Shown: one piece after another, positions 8,416 to 15,920 of the stretch
Position numbering within the stretch: the first letter of the stretch is position 1
How the letters are laid out: the number at the start of each line of letters is the position of its first letter
Assembly (NCBI GenBank): GCA_029212415.1
Contig: JARGOF010000046.1
Location: 1-44,520 of the forward strand
Direction of reading: 5' to 3'
DNA: 44,520 nt
Source of the DNA: Rhizobiaceae bacterium
GTDB lineage: Bacteria > Pseudomonadota > Alphaproteobacteria > Rhizobiales > Rhizobiaceae
Program-made: the position numbers and the translations under genes
The notes under the pieces: model-generated
Told to the model about the DNA's origin: nothing
What the model saw: the letters and a program-made list of their open reading frames with translations, nothing else
Databases searched by the model: none

Positions 8416-8431
8416 ATAAAGATATCTTTAT
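8416..8431. promoter_or_regulatory. Perfect palindromic operator, probable SahR site
   Basis: ATAAAGATATCTTTAT is a perfect 16-bp palindrome located 58 bp upstream of the ArsR/methyltransferase start, in the only sizeable gap before that operon. Its form and position fit an ArsR/SahR dimer site that represses the regulator-metF operon. It is the only such exact palindrome I noticed in the window. Confidence 0.7.
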
Positions 8432-8560
8432 ATCATTCTGTGGTGCGACGCAATAGAAATTCAATGGCACGACAAGAATTGGCGCTTCATGGCGCGATAG
8501 AGTTGCCTGGTTCTGAGAAAGATCACGCAAATGCGCTGCGAGATTTTCGCGGCGGTAGTG

Positions 8561-9160
8561 TCAGGCCTGATAGATCCATTGTTCGGGGATCTGCACCCGA
8601 ACGGACTCGCCTGCAGAAATAACACCCGGCTTTTCCACCCAGGCCAGAAGTCCGCGGCGGCGCTTGGCCGCCGGAACGAAACTCAAGGCCAGACGCGCAT
8701 GATCCCTGTCCGGATAATTGTCGGCAATTTTTGAACCCGAGATCTTGCATGGCCCGTTCTGAAAATCGACCTTGAGGGTCACCCCGCCCTCGAAAAAGAG
8801 CAGGGTGCCGGATGGCAGCATGGACAGAAACGGCACGCCCTCAACAAGCATATTGCCACCGATCCATTCCGGCTTGATTTCGGCAATGCCCATTTCTTGC
8901 GCAGCAGCCGCCAGTTCCACCGGGCAAAGCAGGGTCAATTGCCGCTCATTGCGCACTTCGGTCCCACGCCGATACCAGGGCTCACGCGCACCCGATTTGC
9001 GCGTCAACCCGGCATGGTGATCACCTTCAATGCCTGCATAGGTCAGGGTCAATTGGTCGACCGCCGTCGTGGCGAACGTACTGCCTGTCGCTGAAAACAG
9101 CCGCGTCGCTTTGCCGGCGGCCTTTCTTGCAGGTGTGATATCCATGGCTGCACCTTTCAT
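8561..9160 (-). CDS. MOSC domain protein
   Basis: A 199-residue protein consisting of one MOSC (Mo cofactor sulfurase C-terminal) domain. Visible features are GIEGDHHAGLTRKSG near the N-terminus, VRNERQLTLLCPVELAAAA, IKPEWIGGNMLVEG in the middle, and the conserved cysteine in FQNGPCKISG. MOSC proteins bind molybdenum cofactor or carry activated sulfur. YiiM-like members detoxify N-hydroxylated bases, but there is no evidence for a particular partner here. An alternative start (MDITPARK, ATG at 9145) has AAAGG a few bases upstream and may be the true one. It lies 24 bases downstream of ettA on the same strand. Confidence 0.85.
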   Translation of the reverse strand: MKGAAMDITPARKAAGKATRLFSATGSTFATTAVDQLTLTYAGIEGDHHAGLTRKSGAREPWYRRGTEVRNERQLTLLCPVELAAAAQEMGIAEIKPEWIGGNMLVEGVPFLSMLPSGTLLFFEGGVTLKVDFQNGPCKISGSKIADNYPDRDHARLALSFVPAAKRRRGLLAWVEKPGVISAGESVRVQIPEQWIYQA

Positions 9161-9184
9161 CTGCCTGAAACCCCGGCGACCCGC

Positions 9185-10834
9185 CTAACGGGTCAGGCGT
9201 TTGTATGTCACCCGTTTCGGATTGACGCTGTCGGGCCCAAGGCGGCGTATCTTGTCCTTTTCATAATCTTCGAAATTGCCTTCGAACCATTCCACATGAC
9301 TGTCGCCCTCAAAGGCGAGAATATGCGTTGCCAGGCGGTCGAGGAACATGCGGTCATGACTGATGATCACGGCGCAACCGGCAAAATTCTCCAGCGCATC
9401 TTCCAGCGCTGCAAGGGTTTCCGTATCAAGGTCGTTGGTCGGCTCATCGAGAAGAAGGACATTGGAACCGGATTTCAGCATTTTTGCCAGGTGCACGCGA
9501 TTACGCTGCCCGCCGGACAATTGTCCCACTTTCTGCTGCTGGTCACCACCCTTGAAATTGAAGTTGGAACAATAGGCCCGCGAGTTCATTTCATGCTTGC
9601 CAAGCTTGATGATGTCGTTGCCGCTGGAGATTTCTTCCCAGACGTTCTTGCTGCCATCAAGTGTGTCCCGACTTTGGTCGACATACCCAAGGTCAACGGT
9701 ATCTCCGATCACGATCTTTCCGCTGTCAGGCTGCTCCTGCCCGGTGATCATGCGAAACAGCGTGGTCTTGCCGGCGCCATTGGGACCGATCACACCGACA
9801 ATGCCGCCCGGGGGCAATTTGAAGCTGAGACCATCGATCAGCAATTTGTCACCATAGGCTTTCGAGATATCCTCAGCGTCAATGACCAACTGCCCCAGAC
9901 GCTCGCCGACGGGAATGACGATCTGTGCATCGCCGGGTCGGCGATCTTCGGCCGATTTCACCAGTTCATCATAAGCTCTGATGCGGGCTTTGGATTTTGC
10001 CTGACGGGCCTTCGGGCTGGAGGCGATCCAGTCGTGTTCGCTCGACATGGCCTTCTGTCGGTTGGCTTCCTCACGACCTTCCTGGGTCATGCGCTTTGCC
10101 TTGGCCTCGAGATAGGCCGTGTAATTGCCTTCATAGGGAATGCCACGTCCGCGATCGAGTTCGAGAATCCAACCCGTCACATTGTCAAGAAAATAGCGGT
10201 CATGGGTGATCATGATGACCGCGCCGGGATATTCGCGCAGATGTTTTTCAAGCCAGGCGATGGTCTCGGCATCCAGATGGTTGGTGGGCTCATCAAGCAG
10301 GATGAGATCGGGCTGCGCAAGCAGCAGTTTGCACAGGGCTACGCGGCGCTTTTCACCACCCGAAAGCTTGTCCACGGCGCTGTCACCGGGAGGGCAACGC
10401 AACGCTTCCATGGCCATTTCGACCTGGCTGTCGAGGTCCCAGAGGTTTTTCGCATCAATGATATCCTGGAGCTCTGCGCCTTCATCAGCTGTCTCTTCGG
10501 AATAATTCATCATCAATTCGTTGTAGCGATCAACAATGGCCTTCTTTTCCGCAACGCCTTCCATGACGTTTTCGACAACCGTCTTGCTTTCATCCAGCTG
10601 CGGTTCTTGCGGCAGATAGCCTATGGTTGCCCCTTCGGCCAGCCAGGCCTCGCCGGTAAATTCGTTGTCGAGACCGGCCATGATTCGCAGAACGGTGGAT
10701 TTACCCGCGCCGTTCGGTCCAAGGATACCAATCTTGGCATCGGGGTAAAACGACAGGTGGACATTCTCGAGGACCTTCTTGGATCCATAGGACTTGTTCA
10801 GTCCGGCCATGTGATAAATGAATTGGCGTGCCAT
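9185..10834 (-). CDS. ettA: Energy-dependent translational throttle protein EttA
   Basis: Cytoplasmic ABC-F ATPase that binds the ribosomal E site and gates entry into elongation according to ATP/ADP level. The 549-residue length is nearly that of E. coli EttA. Two ATPase cassettes are complete: Walker [10 protein letters not shown], signature [15 protein letters not shown] and Walker [13 protein letters not shown] in the first; [24 protein letters not shown] and [11 protein letters not shown] in the second. The interdomain linker (around 240-300) contains the charged [17 protein letters not shown] stretch. There is no membrane domain. AGGAAG lies 9 bases before the ATG. The long open frame on the opposite strand is a codon-bias shadow. 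Confidence 0.96.
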   Translation of the reverse strand: MARQFIYHMAGLNKSYGSKKVLENVHLSFYPDAKIGILGPNGAGKSTVLRIMAGLDNEFTGEAWLAEGATIGYLPQEPQLDESKTVVENVMEGVAEKKAIVDRYNELMMNYSEETADEGAELQDIIDAKNLWDLDSQVEMAMEALRCPPGDSAVDKLSGGEKRRVALCKLLLAQPDLILLDEPTNHLDAETIAWLEKHLREYPGAVIMITHDRYFLDNVTGWILELDRGRGIPYEGNYTAYLEAKAKRMTQEGREEANRQKAMSSEHDWIASSPKARQAKSKARIRAYDELVKSAEDRRPGDAQIVIPVGERLGQLVIDAEDISKAYGDKLLIDGLSFKLPPGGIVGVIGPNGAGKTTLFRMITGQEQPDSGKIVIGDTVDLGYVDQSRDTLDGSKNVWEEISSGNDIIKLGKHEMNSRAYCSNFNFKGGDQQQKVGQLSGGQRNRVHLAKMLKSGSNVLLLDEPTNDLDTETLAALEDALENFAGCAVIISHDRMFLDRLATHILAFEGDSHVEWFEGNFEDYEKDKIRRLGPDSVNPKRVTYKRLTR

Positions 10835-11011
10835 TGCGCGCTATCTTCCTTGCAAACAGAGATCAGGTCAGGATTGACCGCTTTTAGTGCCAATCGCACC
10901 ATCAGGGCAATCCCCAACTGTGTTCTGCAGCATTACCACTTCACAAACGCCTCGCAAAAGCGTGATTTTGTGCACTCCCATCGTGACACCAGTTTACCAG
11001 AGGTTGGTCTA

Positions 11012-11046
11012 GGGTTCTTTCCACCGAAACAATTTCGGTAGAACCC
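11012..11046 (+). promoter_or_regulatory. 5' UTR hairpin before the Cys-rich peptide
   Basis: GGGTTCT (11012-11018) pairs with AGAACCC (11040-11046), and inside it ACCGAAA pairs perfectly with TTTCGGT around a CAA loop. The only unpaired bases are TTCC on the 5' side. The structure ends 3 bases before the AGGAG ribosome binding site of the gene at 11061. It could act as an RNA control element, an mRNA stabiliser or a DNA operator; the sequence alone does not decide. Confidence 0.5.
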
Positions 11047-11060
11047 CAGAGGAGATTCCC

Positions 11061-11285
11061 ATGAACAGTAAATCAAAAAGAGCACTTGCCATGATGGTCG
11101 TCAGCGGTGGCCTGGCCGCTGCAGTCGCCAGTACGACTCCCGTTGTTGCCGCCTGCGGTGGTTGCGGTGCGAAGGTCACTGCCTGTGGTGGATGTGGCGC
11201 ATGCGGTGCAAAGAAAAAAGCCTGTGGCGCCTGCGGTGCTTGTGGGGCCTGCGGCGCCTGTGGCGCCTGCGGTGCCAAAAAATAG
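11061..11285 (+). CDS. Secreted Cys/Gly-rich ACG-repeat peptide
   Basis: A 74-residue product. Residues 1-31 form a Sec-type signal peptide (SKSKR, hydrophobic core, VVAA). The mature ~43 residues are CGGCGAK, ACGGCGACGAKKK, then six ACG units ending in AKK, with 11 cysteines in all and no aromatic residues. The repeat codons alternate TGT/TGC and GGC/GGT/GGG, so the repeat is conserved as protein and not just recent DNA slippage. Such exported Cys-rich peptides bind metals or are precursors of MNIO (DUF692)-modified metallophores (bufferins), but no DUF692/DUF2063 gene is in the window. AGGAG lies 7 bases before the ATG. A 5' hairpin precedes it and a weak terminator follows. Confidence 0.72.
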   Translation: MNSKSKRALAMMVVSGGLAAAVASTTPVVAACGGCGAKVTACGGCGACGAKKKACGACGACGACGACGACGAKK

Positions 11286-11303
11286 TCAACGCGCCATCTC
11301 AGG

Positions 11304-11330
11304 ATGCCGGGAGCCATTGGCCTCCGGCAT
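11304..11330 (+). terminator. GC-rich hairpin after the Cys-rich peptide gene
   Basis: ATGCCGGGAGCC and GGCCTCCGGCAT pair across an ATT loop with one A-C mismatch and one G-T pair. It begins 18 bases after the stop. There is no good T-run, so termination may be partial or Rho-assisted, or the hairpin may only protect the 3' end. Confidence 0.45.
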
Positions 11331-11481
11331 TCACGTCTTGACTGTCAGACCCGTGTTGTCACCGGAACCACTTTGTGTTCGATTTCCAACAGGATCTGGT
11401 GCACCCGTCGATACCTGTCTATAGGTTGCCTGAACCAAACCGTTGCGTGCCTCTCACGAATGCTCAATCGGGACCGATGTG

Positions 11482-12219
11482 ATGAACCGACCCTTAGGTG
11501 ACAATCCCGTAATTGATTTCAAGTCGCTCGCCCGTGAGCGCCTGCTGTCCATGCAAGGCGCTGCTGATGAGATGATCGAGGTCCTTGAGGAGGCAGCCGA
11601 GCAGCAAAAGCACATTCTCATTGATGTCATCAATGCGAGAGCCCCGGACGACTTCACCCAGTGGCAACATTACCCGCCGGGCGACGTGCATGACCGCGAG
11701 AACGGTGCCCTGTGGTTCTATCATGCCCATGCAGAAGACGAGGCTGCACGCCCCTGGAGCGAACACGGTCACTTCCACCTCTTCGTTTATTCAGAGCACG
11801 TCAGCGACGGCGTCCAGCCCATTGCGCTTCCCCCTGAACCGGATATGGAAGCCGGTGGCCTTTGTCATCTGGTCGCCATTTCCTTCGACAATGCCGGCAC
11901 GCCGATGCGTATCTTCACCGTCAACCGGTGGGTGGCTGTGGAATGGCAATACCCGGCCGAGGAAGTGATCCGTCTGCTGGATTTTTTCCAACTCGACAAT
12001 GCGGAATTCTCCCTGACGTCGAGGTGGCTGATGGCCGCATTGAAGCTCTTCCGCCCGCAAATTGAATGGAGTTTGCGCGAGCGCGACCGGGTCATTGAAA
12101 CAATGCGTGAAAACGACCCCGAAGGATTTTCCGAAGACCAGGATATTGAAGTCCTGTCTTCTTTTGCCTTTGATCTGGGTGGCCAGATCGAAGCCATTGA
12201 AGATGCCCTGGACAATTGA
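11482..12219 (+). CDS. Conserved protein of unknown function with an HGHFHLF motif
   Basis: About 245 residues, soluble and acidic, with no signal peptide or membrane segment. The centre contains WQHYPPGDVHDRENG, then WFYHAHAEDEA and SEHGHFHLFVY, a cluster of His and acidic residues that could bind a metal. The remainder is mostly helical (RWLMAALKLFRPQIEWSL near residue 190). It resembles the alphaproteobacterial DUF6969 type, but I am not sure of the family number. The start at ATG 11482 is uncertain because the SD is weak; the frame is open back to 11443. It lies between the Cys-rich peptide and a lipase on the same strand, with ~57 bases to the latter. No function is proposed. Confidence 0.7.
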   Translation: MNRPLGDNPVIDFKSLARERLLSMQGAADEMIEVLEEAAEQQKHILIDVINARAPDDFTQWQHYPPGDVHDRENGALWFYHAHAEDEAARPWSEHGHFHLFVYSEHVSDGVQPIALPPEPDMEAGGLCHLVAISFDNAGTPMRIFTVNRWVAVEWQYPAEEVIRLLDFFQLDNAEFSLTSRWLMAALKLFRPQIEWSLRERDRVIETMRENDPEGFSEDQDIEVLSSFAFDLGGQIEAIEDALDN

Positions 12220-12276
12220 TCCTGGCAGGCAGACAAATGTCTTGCTGTCGCCATCAACGACAGGCATGTTTCATCC

Positions 12277-13266
12277 ATGGATGGATTTGATGAACAGACC
12301 GCGCTGAAGTCACCCACTGGCGCTACCCTCAACCTTTTGCACAAGCGGCCCGCAGGCCGCGCACGCGCCATCATACAGATCAACCATGGTCTGGCGGAAC
12401 ATGCCGCACGCTATCAGCCATTTGCGCAATTTCTCTGCGAAGCCGGTTTCGCCGTTTTTGCCCATGACCATCGTGGGCATGGCAAGACCGTAGCGCCGGA
12501 TGCGCCCCTTGGAACCTTTGCCAAGGCACCGCCCGGCAAGGCCTGGGAAAAGGTGATTGCCGATACGCTGGCTGTCAATGAATATGCTCATGAGCTCTAT
12601 CCCGATACACCGCTCATCACTTTCGGTCATTCCATGGGCGGCTTGATTGCGCTGAATTTCGCACTCTCCTATCCGCACCGGCAAACAGCACTGGCCGTAT
12701 GGAACTCCAATTTTCATCTGGGCCTTGATGGCCGCATCGCGCAAGGCATGCTGGCTTTGGAAAGAATGTTGCGCGGGTCAGATACGCCCAGCAACCTCTT
12801 GCCGAAAATCACCTTCCAAAGCTGGGGCAAGGCCATCAGCGACGCACGCACCGATTTTGACTGGCTTTCGCATGACGAAAATATCGTCCGGGCCTATATC
12901 GATGATCCGCTTTGCGGCTGGGATGCCTCCGTATCACTGTGGCAGGATCTGTTTGCCATGGGTTTTCGCGGCAGGAATTCAAAGACCCTTGGCCGCCTGC
13001 CGCGCAGCATGCCCATCCATCTGGTTGGCGGAGGACAGGATCCCGCGACAAACAAGGGGCGCGCTGTCACCTGGATGGCAAAGCGATTGCAAGTAGAAGG
13101 TTTCACAGACGTGACCGGCCGCATCTATGACGGATTGCGTCACGAAACACTCAATGAATCTGCTCCCCCTGGCGCCCTTGGCGCCATGCAGGATTTCGCA
13201 GCATGGGCCATTGCAGCGCTCAACCGCGCCGACCAAAACCCATTGTCTTCTACAGGATCCGCTTAA
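12277..13266 (+). CDS. Alpha/beta hydrolase, monoacylglycerol lipase-like
   Basis: A 329-residue cytoplasmic serine hydrolase of the PldB/monoacylglycerol-lipase group (Hydrolase_4). INHGLAEHAARY (residues 35-46) is the family's HG-loop, FAHDHRGHGKT follows strand 4, TFGHSMGG holds nucleophile Ser119, VGGGQDPATNKG holds Asp255 and GLRHETLNE holds His289. The triad is complete and the length is normal. It probably releases fatty acid from monoacylglycerols or lysophospholipids; the actual substrate is unknown. Gene order (downstream of the unknown protein, upstream of TerC with 151 bases between) does not specify a pathway. Confidence 0.88.
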   Translation: MDGFDEQTALKSPTGATLNLLHKRPAGRARAIIQINHGLAEHAARYQPFAQFLCEAGFAVFAHDHRGHGKTVAPDAPLGTFAKAPPGKAWEKVIADTLAVNEYAHELYPDTPLITFGHSMGGLIALNFALSYPHRQTALAVWNSNFHLGLDGRIAQGMLALERMLRGSDTPSNLLPKITFQSWGKAISDARTDFDWLSHDENIVRAYIDDPLCGWDASVSLWQDLFAMGFRGRNSKTLGRLPRSMPIHLVGGGQDPATNKGRAVTWMAKRLQVEGFTDVTGRIYDGLRHETLNESAPPGALGAMQDFAAWAIAALNRADQNPLSSTGSA

Positions 13267-13417
13267 AGGCAAAGGGGCCGGCTTTGGGCTAAGACAGACA
13301 ACAGTCCAAATAATTCGATTTCCTCTTTGCGAAAACAATCATGGTTTGCTACCCACTTGTGAACTGATTGTCCTTTCAGGCGTTGGTGAACGATGAGCTG
13401 AAAAACCGGAGCGGCAA

Positions 13418-14227
13418 ATGCTGGAAAACCTATTCACAATCGACAATCTGACGACCTTCCTGATCCTGACCGCACTGGAAACGGTGCTCGGATTCGACAA
13501 CCTTCTGTATATTTCCATTGAGGCCAAACAGGTCGATCCTGCGCGTCAGGCCTGGGTACGCCGTATGGGGATCATCCTCGCCATTGGCCTGCGCATCGTG
13601 CTGCTATTTGTCGTGCTGCAACTGATTCAGATGTTGCAAGCGCCACTCTTTACCGTCGATTACGCCTGGCTATCGGGCGCAGTCAGCGGCCACGCCTTGA
13701 TTGTTCTGACCGGCGGCGTCTTCCTGATCTATACCGCCATGAAGGAAATCTATCACATGCTCGGTGTGGATGATCTGCACCAGGAACAGACGGGACAGCC
13801 GCGCCGGACAGTCAAGGCGGCCCTCTTCTGGATCATTATCATGAATGTGGTGTTTTCCTTTGACACGGTGCTGTCTGCTGTTGCCCTGACAGACCATTTC
13901 ATCGTGATGACAGCTGCGATCATTGTTTCAGGCGCCCTGATGGTGCTGATGGCTGACACGGTGGCCGAATTCCTGCAAAAAAATCGCATGTACGAAGTCC
14001 TCGGCCTGTTTGTGCTTTTGCTGGTCGGCATGATGCTGATGTCCGACGGGGGCCACATCGGTCATCTCGCCTTCTTCGGCTATCCCATCGAGCCTATGGC
14101 CAAATCGACCTTCTACTTCGTGCTGTTCACCCTTGTGGCCGTGGAAATCGTACAGGGGCGCTATCAGAAACGTATTCTGGCCGAAGCCGCCAAAAACCGG
14201 AAGAAAGCCAAAGCATCCCATGTCTGA
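13418..14227 (+). CDS. TerC-family integral membrane protein
   Basis: A 269-residue protein with about seven hydrophobic segments. The family signatures are ETVLGFDNLLYISI in the first helix and NVVFSFDTVLSAVAL in the fourth; each carries the acidic residue thought to coordinate metal. TerC/Alx/MeeF proteins export Mn2+ or load metal onto secreted enzymes. GGAG lies 6 bases before the ATG. The 3' end overlaps the CoA-transferase start by 8 bases, so the two are translated from one mRNA. The leader (13267-13417) showed no clear Mn-sensing yybP-ykoY riboswitch. Confidence 0.9.
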   Translation: MLENLFTIDNLTTFLILTALETVLGFDNLLYISIEAKQVDPARQAWVRRMGIILAIGLRIVLLFVVLQLIQMLQAPLFTVDYAWLSGAVSGHALIVLTGGVFLIYTAMKEIYHMLGVDDLHQEQTGQPRRTVKAALFWIIIMNVVFSFDTVLSAVALTDHFIVMTAAIIVSGALMVLMADTVAEFLQKNRMYEVLGLFVLLLVGMMLMSDGGHIGHLAFFGYPIEPMAKSTFYFVLFTLVAVEIVQGRYQKRILAEAAKNRKKAKASHV

Positions 14228-15398
14228 AGCACCTTTGAAAAATATCCGTGTCCTTGAAATCGCGCGCATTCTTGCCGGCCCCTGGGCCGGTCAGATGCTG
14301 GCGGACCTGGGTGCCGACGTCATCAAAATCGAAAATCCCGTCAAGGGCGATGACACGCGACAATGGGGCCCGCCCTTCATGACAGGCGCCGACGGGGAAA
14401 ACCTCGGCGCCGCCTATTTTCACTGCACCAATCGCGGAAAACGCTCCGTTGCAGCCGATTTCCGCAACCCTGAAGATCTCGCATTTGTACAGCGGCTTGC
14501 CGCCCATTCGGATGTGTTGATCGAGAATTTCAAGCTTGGCGGCCTGAAACAATTCGGCCTCGACTATGACAGCCTGAAGAAAATCAATCCCAAGCTGGTC
14601 TATTGCTCCATTACCGGGTTCGGCCACACCGGGCCAAAAGCCAGTCTGCCCGGCTATGACTACATCATTCAGGGCATGTCAGGTTTCATGTCGGTCACCG
14701 GAGAACCCGACGGAAGTCCAATGAAAGCCGGCGTCGCCATCGCCGATCTCTTTACCGGCATCTATTCCGTCACCGCCATTCAGGCAGCCCTGATCAATGT
14801 GATGAAGACCGGCAATGGCCAGCACGTGGACATGTCGCTGCTCGACAGTCAGGCGGCGGTGCTTGCCAATCAGAACATGAATTTTCTGGCAACAGGAACA
14901 AGCCCCGGACGACTGGGAAACAGCCATCCGAACATCACACCCTATGAGGTGATACCGACCAGTGACGGACATCTGATACTGGCGGTCGGAAACGACAGCC
15001 AGTTTCTCAATCTGTGCAAGATACTGGACATGGAAGACGTCGCGGACGATCCCAGATTTGTCACCAATGAAATGCGCGTGGCCAACCGTCAGGCGCTGCA
15101 ATCCATCCTCTGGGTGCGCACCGCGAAGCTCGAAAGCGCCGAACTGCTCACACTGTGCAAAGCAAACAATGTTCCAGTCGGGGCGATCAATTCAATTGGC
15201 GAAATGTTTGACGACCCGCAGATCAAGGCCCGCGGTCTGCGGCTGGATCTTGATGACGGCCACGGCAATGCCATACCCGGCGTTGCAACACCGATCAAGA
15301 TGTCGGAGACGCCACTGACCTATCAGCGGCCATCCCCACGCCTGGGTGAACACACCCAGGAGGTCCGGGCTGAACTGGATCGCCTGGACAATATTTAG
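14220..15398 (+). CDS. CaiB/BaiF (class III) CoA-transferase
   Basis: A 392-residue enzyme moving CoA between carboxylic acids. The N-terminus LKNIRVLEIARILAGPWAG and LADLGADVIKIENPVKGD are diagnostic of the family. The catalytic aspartate is expected in VDMSLLDSQ, near residue 209, and the GFGHTGPKASLPGYDYIIQG and NITPYEVIPTSDGHLILAVG segments follow the family order. The long frame open upstream is not used: ATG 14220 starts at the conserved region and overlaps the terC end by 8 bases. Substrates (formyl-, succinyl- or other CoA esters) cannot be read from the sequence, and no acyl-CoA genes are adjacent. Confidence 0.9.
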   Translation: MSEAPLKNIRVLEIARILAGPWAGQMLADLGADVIKIENPVKGDDTRQWGPPFMTGADGENLGAAYFHCTNRGKRSVAADFRNPEDLAFVQRLAAHSDVLIENFKLGGLKQFGLDYDSLKKINPKLVYCSITGFGHTGPKASLPGYDYIIQGMSGFMSVTGEPDGSPMKAGVAIADLFTGIYSVTAIQAALINVMKTGNGQHVDMSLLDSQAAVLANQNMNFLATGTSPGRLGNSHPNITPYEVIPTSDGHLILAVGNDSQFLNLCKILDMEDVADDPRFVTNEMRVANRQALQSILWVRTAKLESAELLTLCKANNVPVGAINSIGEMFDDPQIKARGLRLDLDDGHGNAIPGVATPIKMSETPLTYQRPSPRLGEHTQEVRAELDRLDNI

Positions 15399-15413
15399 CC
15401 TGAAGCCGACAGT

Positions 15414-15752
15414 CTACGAGCGAATGTGCAGGGTCTGCTGATAGATGGCAGTCGAACGCGCACCGGAACGGCAATAACCCAGCATTGGACGATCCATTTC
15501 GTCCAGTGCATCGACAAATTGCTGCACCTGTTCGTGGCCAACGCCGCTGGGGCCCACAGGAATATGGCGCAATTCAATGCCGCGCGCCTTTGCCGCCTGT
15601 TCAATGTCGGCAAATTTCGGTTGGCCTTCGGCTTCCCCGTCGGGGCGGTGGCAGACCACGGACTTGAAGCCCATTGAGACGATCTCATCGAGATCGGCGA
15701 CACTGATCTGACCGGTGACGGAATATTCATCGTTGATCTTGCGGATATCCAT
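15414..15752 (-). CDS. TIGR01244/Blh-type sulfurtransferase-phosphatase domain protein
   Basis: A 112-residue single-domain protein of the beta-lactamase-hydrolase-like phosphatase family (DUF442/TIGR01244). MDIRKINDEYSVTGQIS is the usual start, VVCHRPDGEAEGQP is the second conserved block, and MLGYCRSGARST is the active-site loop with the catalytic cysteine. Relatives are fused to ETHE1-like persulfide dioxygenases or stand alone in sulfide metabolism; here it stands alone. It is convergent with the CoA-transferase, with 15 bases between their ends. Confidence 0.85.
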   Translation of the reverse strand: MDIRKINDEYSVTGQISVADLDEIVSMGFKSVVCHRPDGEAEGQPKFADIEQAAKARGIELRHIPVGPSGVGHEQVQQFVDALDEMDRPMLGYCRSGARSTAIYQQTLHIRS

Positions 15753-15920
15753 TCTTCAAACCCTGACGAATTACATTAAACCTCTTGTGCAAAGGTGCAT
15801 CAAAAGCTGGCAGGCGCCGGAATCGATTCAATAAAACCAAATCCTCACCTGCAGACATATAAACCCATTCGGGCTCCCTCTGCCAGTCTTGTCGGCAAGG
15901 ATTCTTTCACTTGGGTTTTC

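Noticed and set aside
8432-8560. SAM riboswitch before the regulator-metF operon
   Set aside because: No SAM-I/SAM-II-like pseudoknot arrangement was visible; the palindromic operator explains regulation better.
9296-11041. 581-codon open frame on the plus strand opposite ettA
   Set aside because: It is antisense to a fully conserved ABC-F gene and shows no domain; long antisense frames are common with this codon use.
11210-11280. Short tandem repeats suggestive of a CRISPR or minisatellite
   Set aside because: They are 9-base coding units of an amino-acid repeat in frame with the Cys-rich gene, with no spacers.
11009-11317. Minus-strand frame with QAPQAPQAP repeats
   Set aside because: Produced by the reverse complement of the Cys-rich ACG repeat; the plus strand has a signal peptide, an RBS and codon diversification.
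13267-13417. yybP-ykoY Mn riboswitch before the TerC gene
   Set aside because: The leader lacks the conserved paired elements and internal-loop bases that I could recognise.
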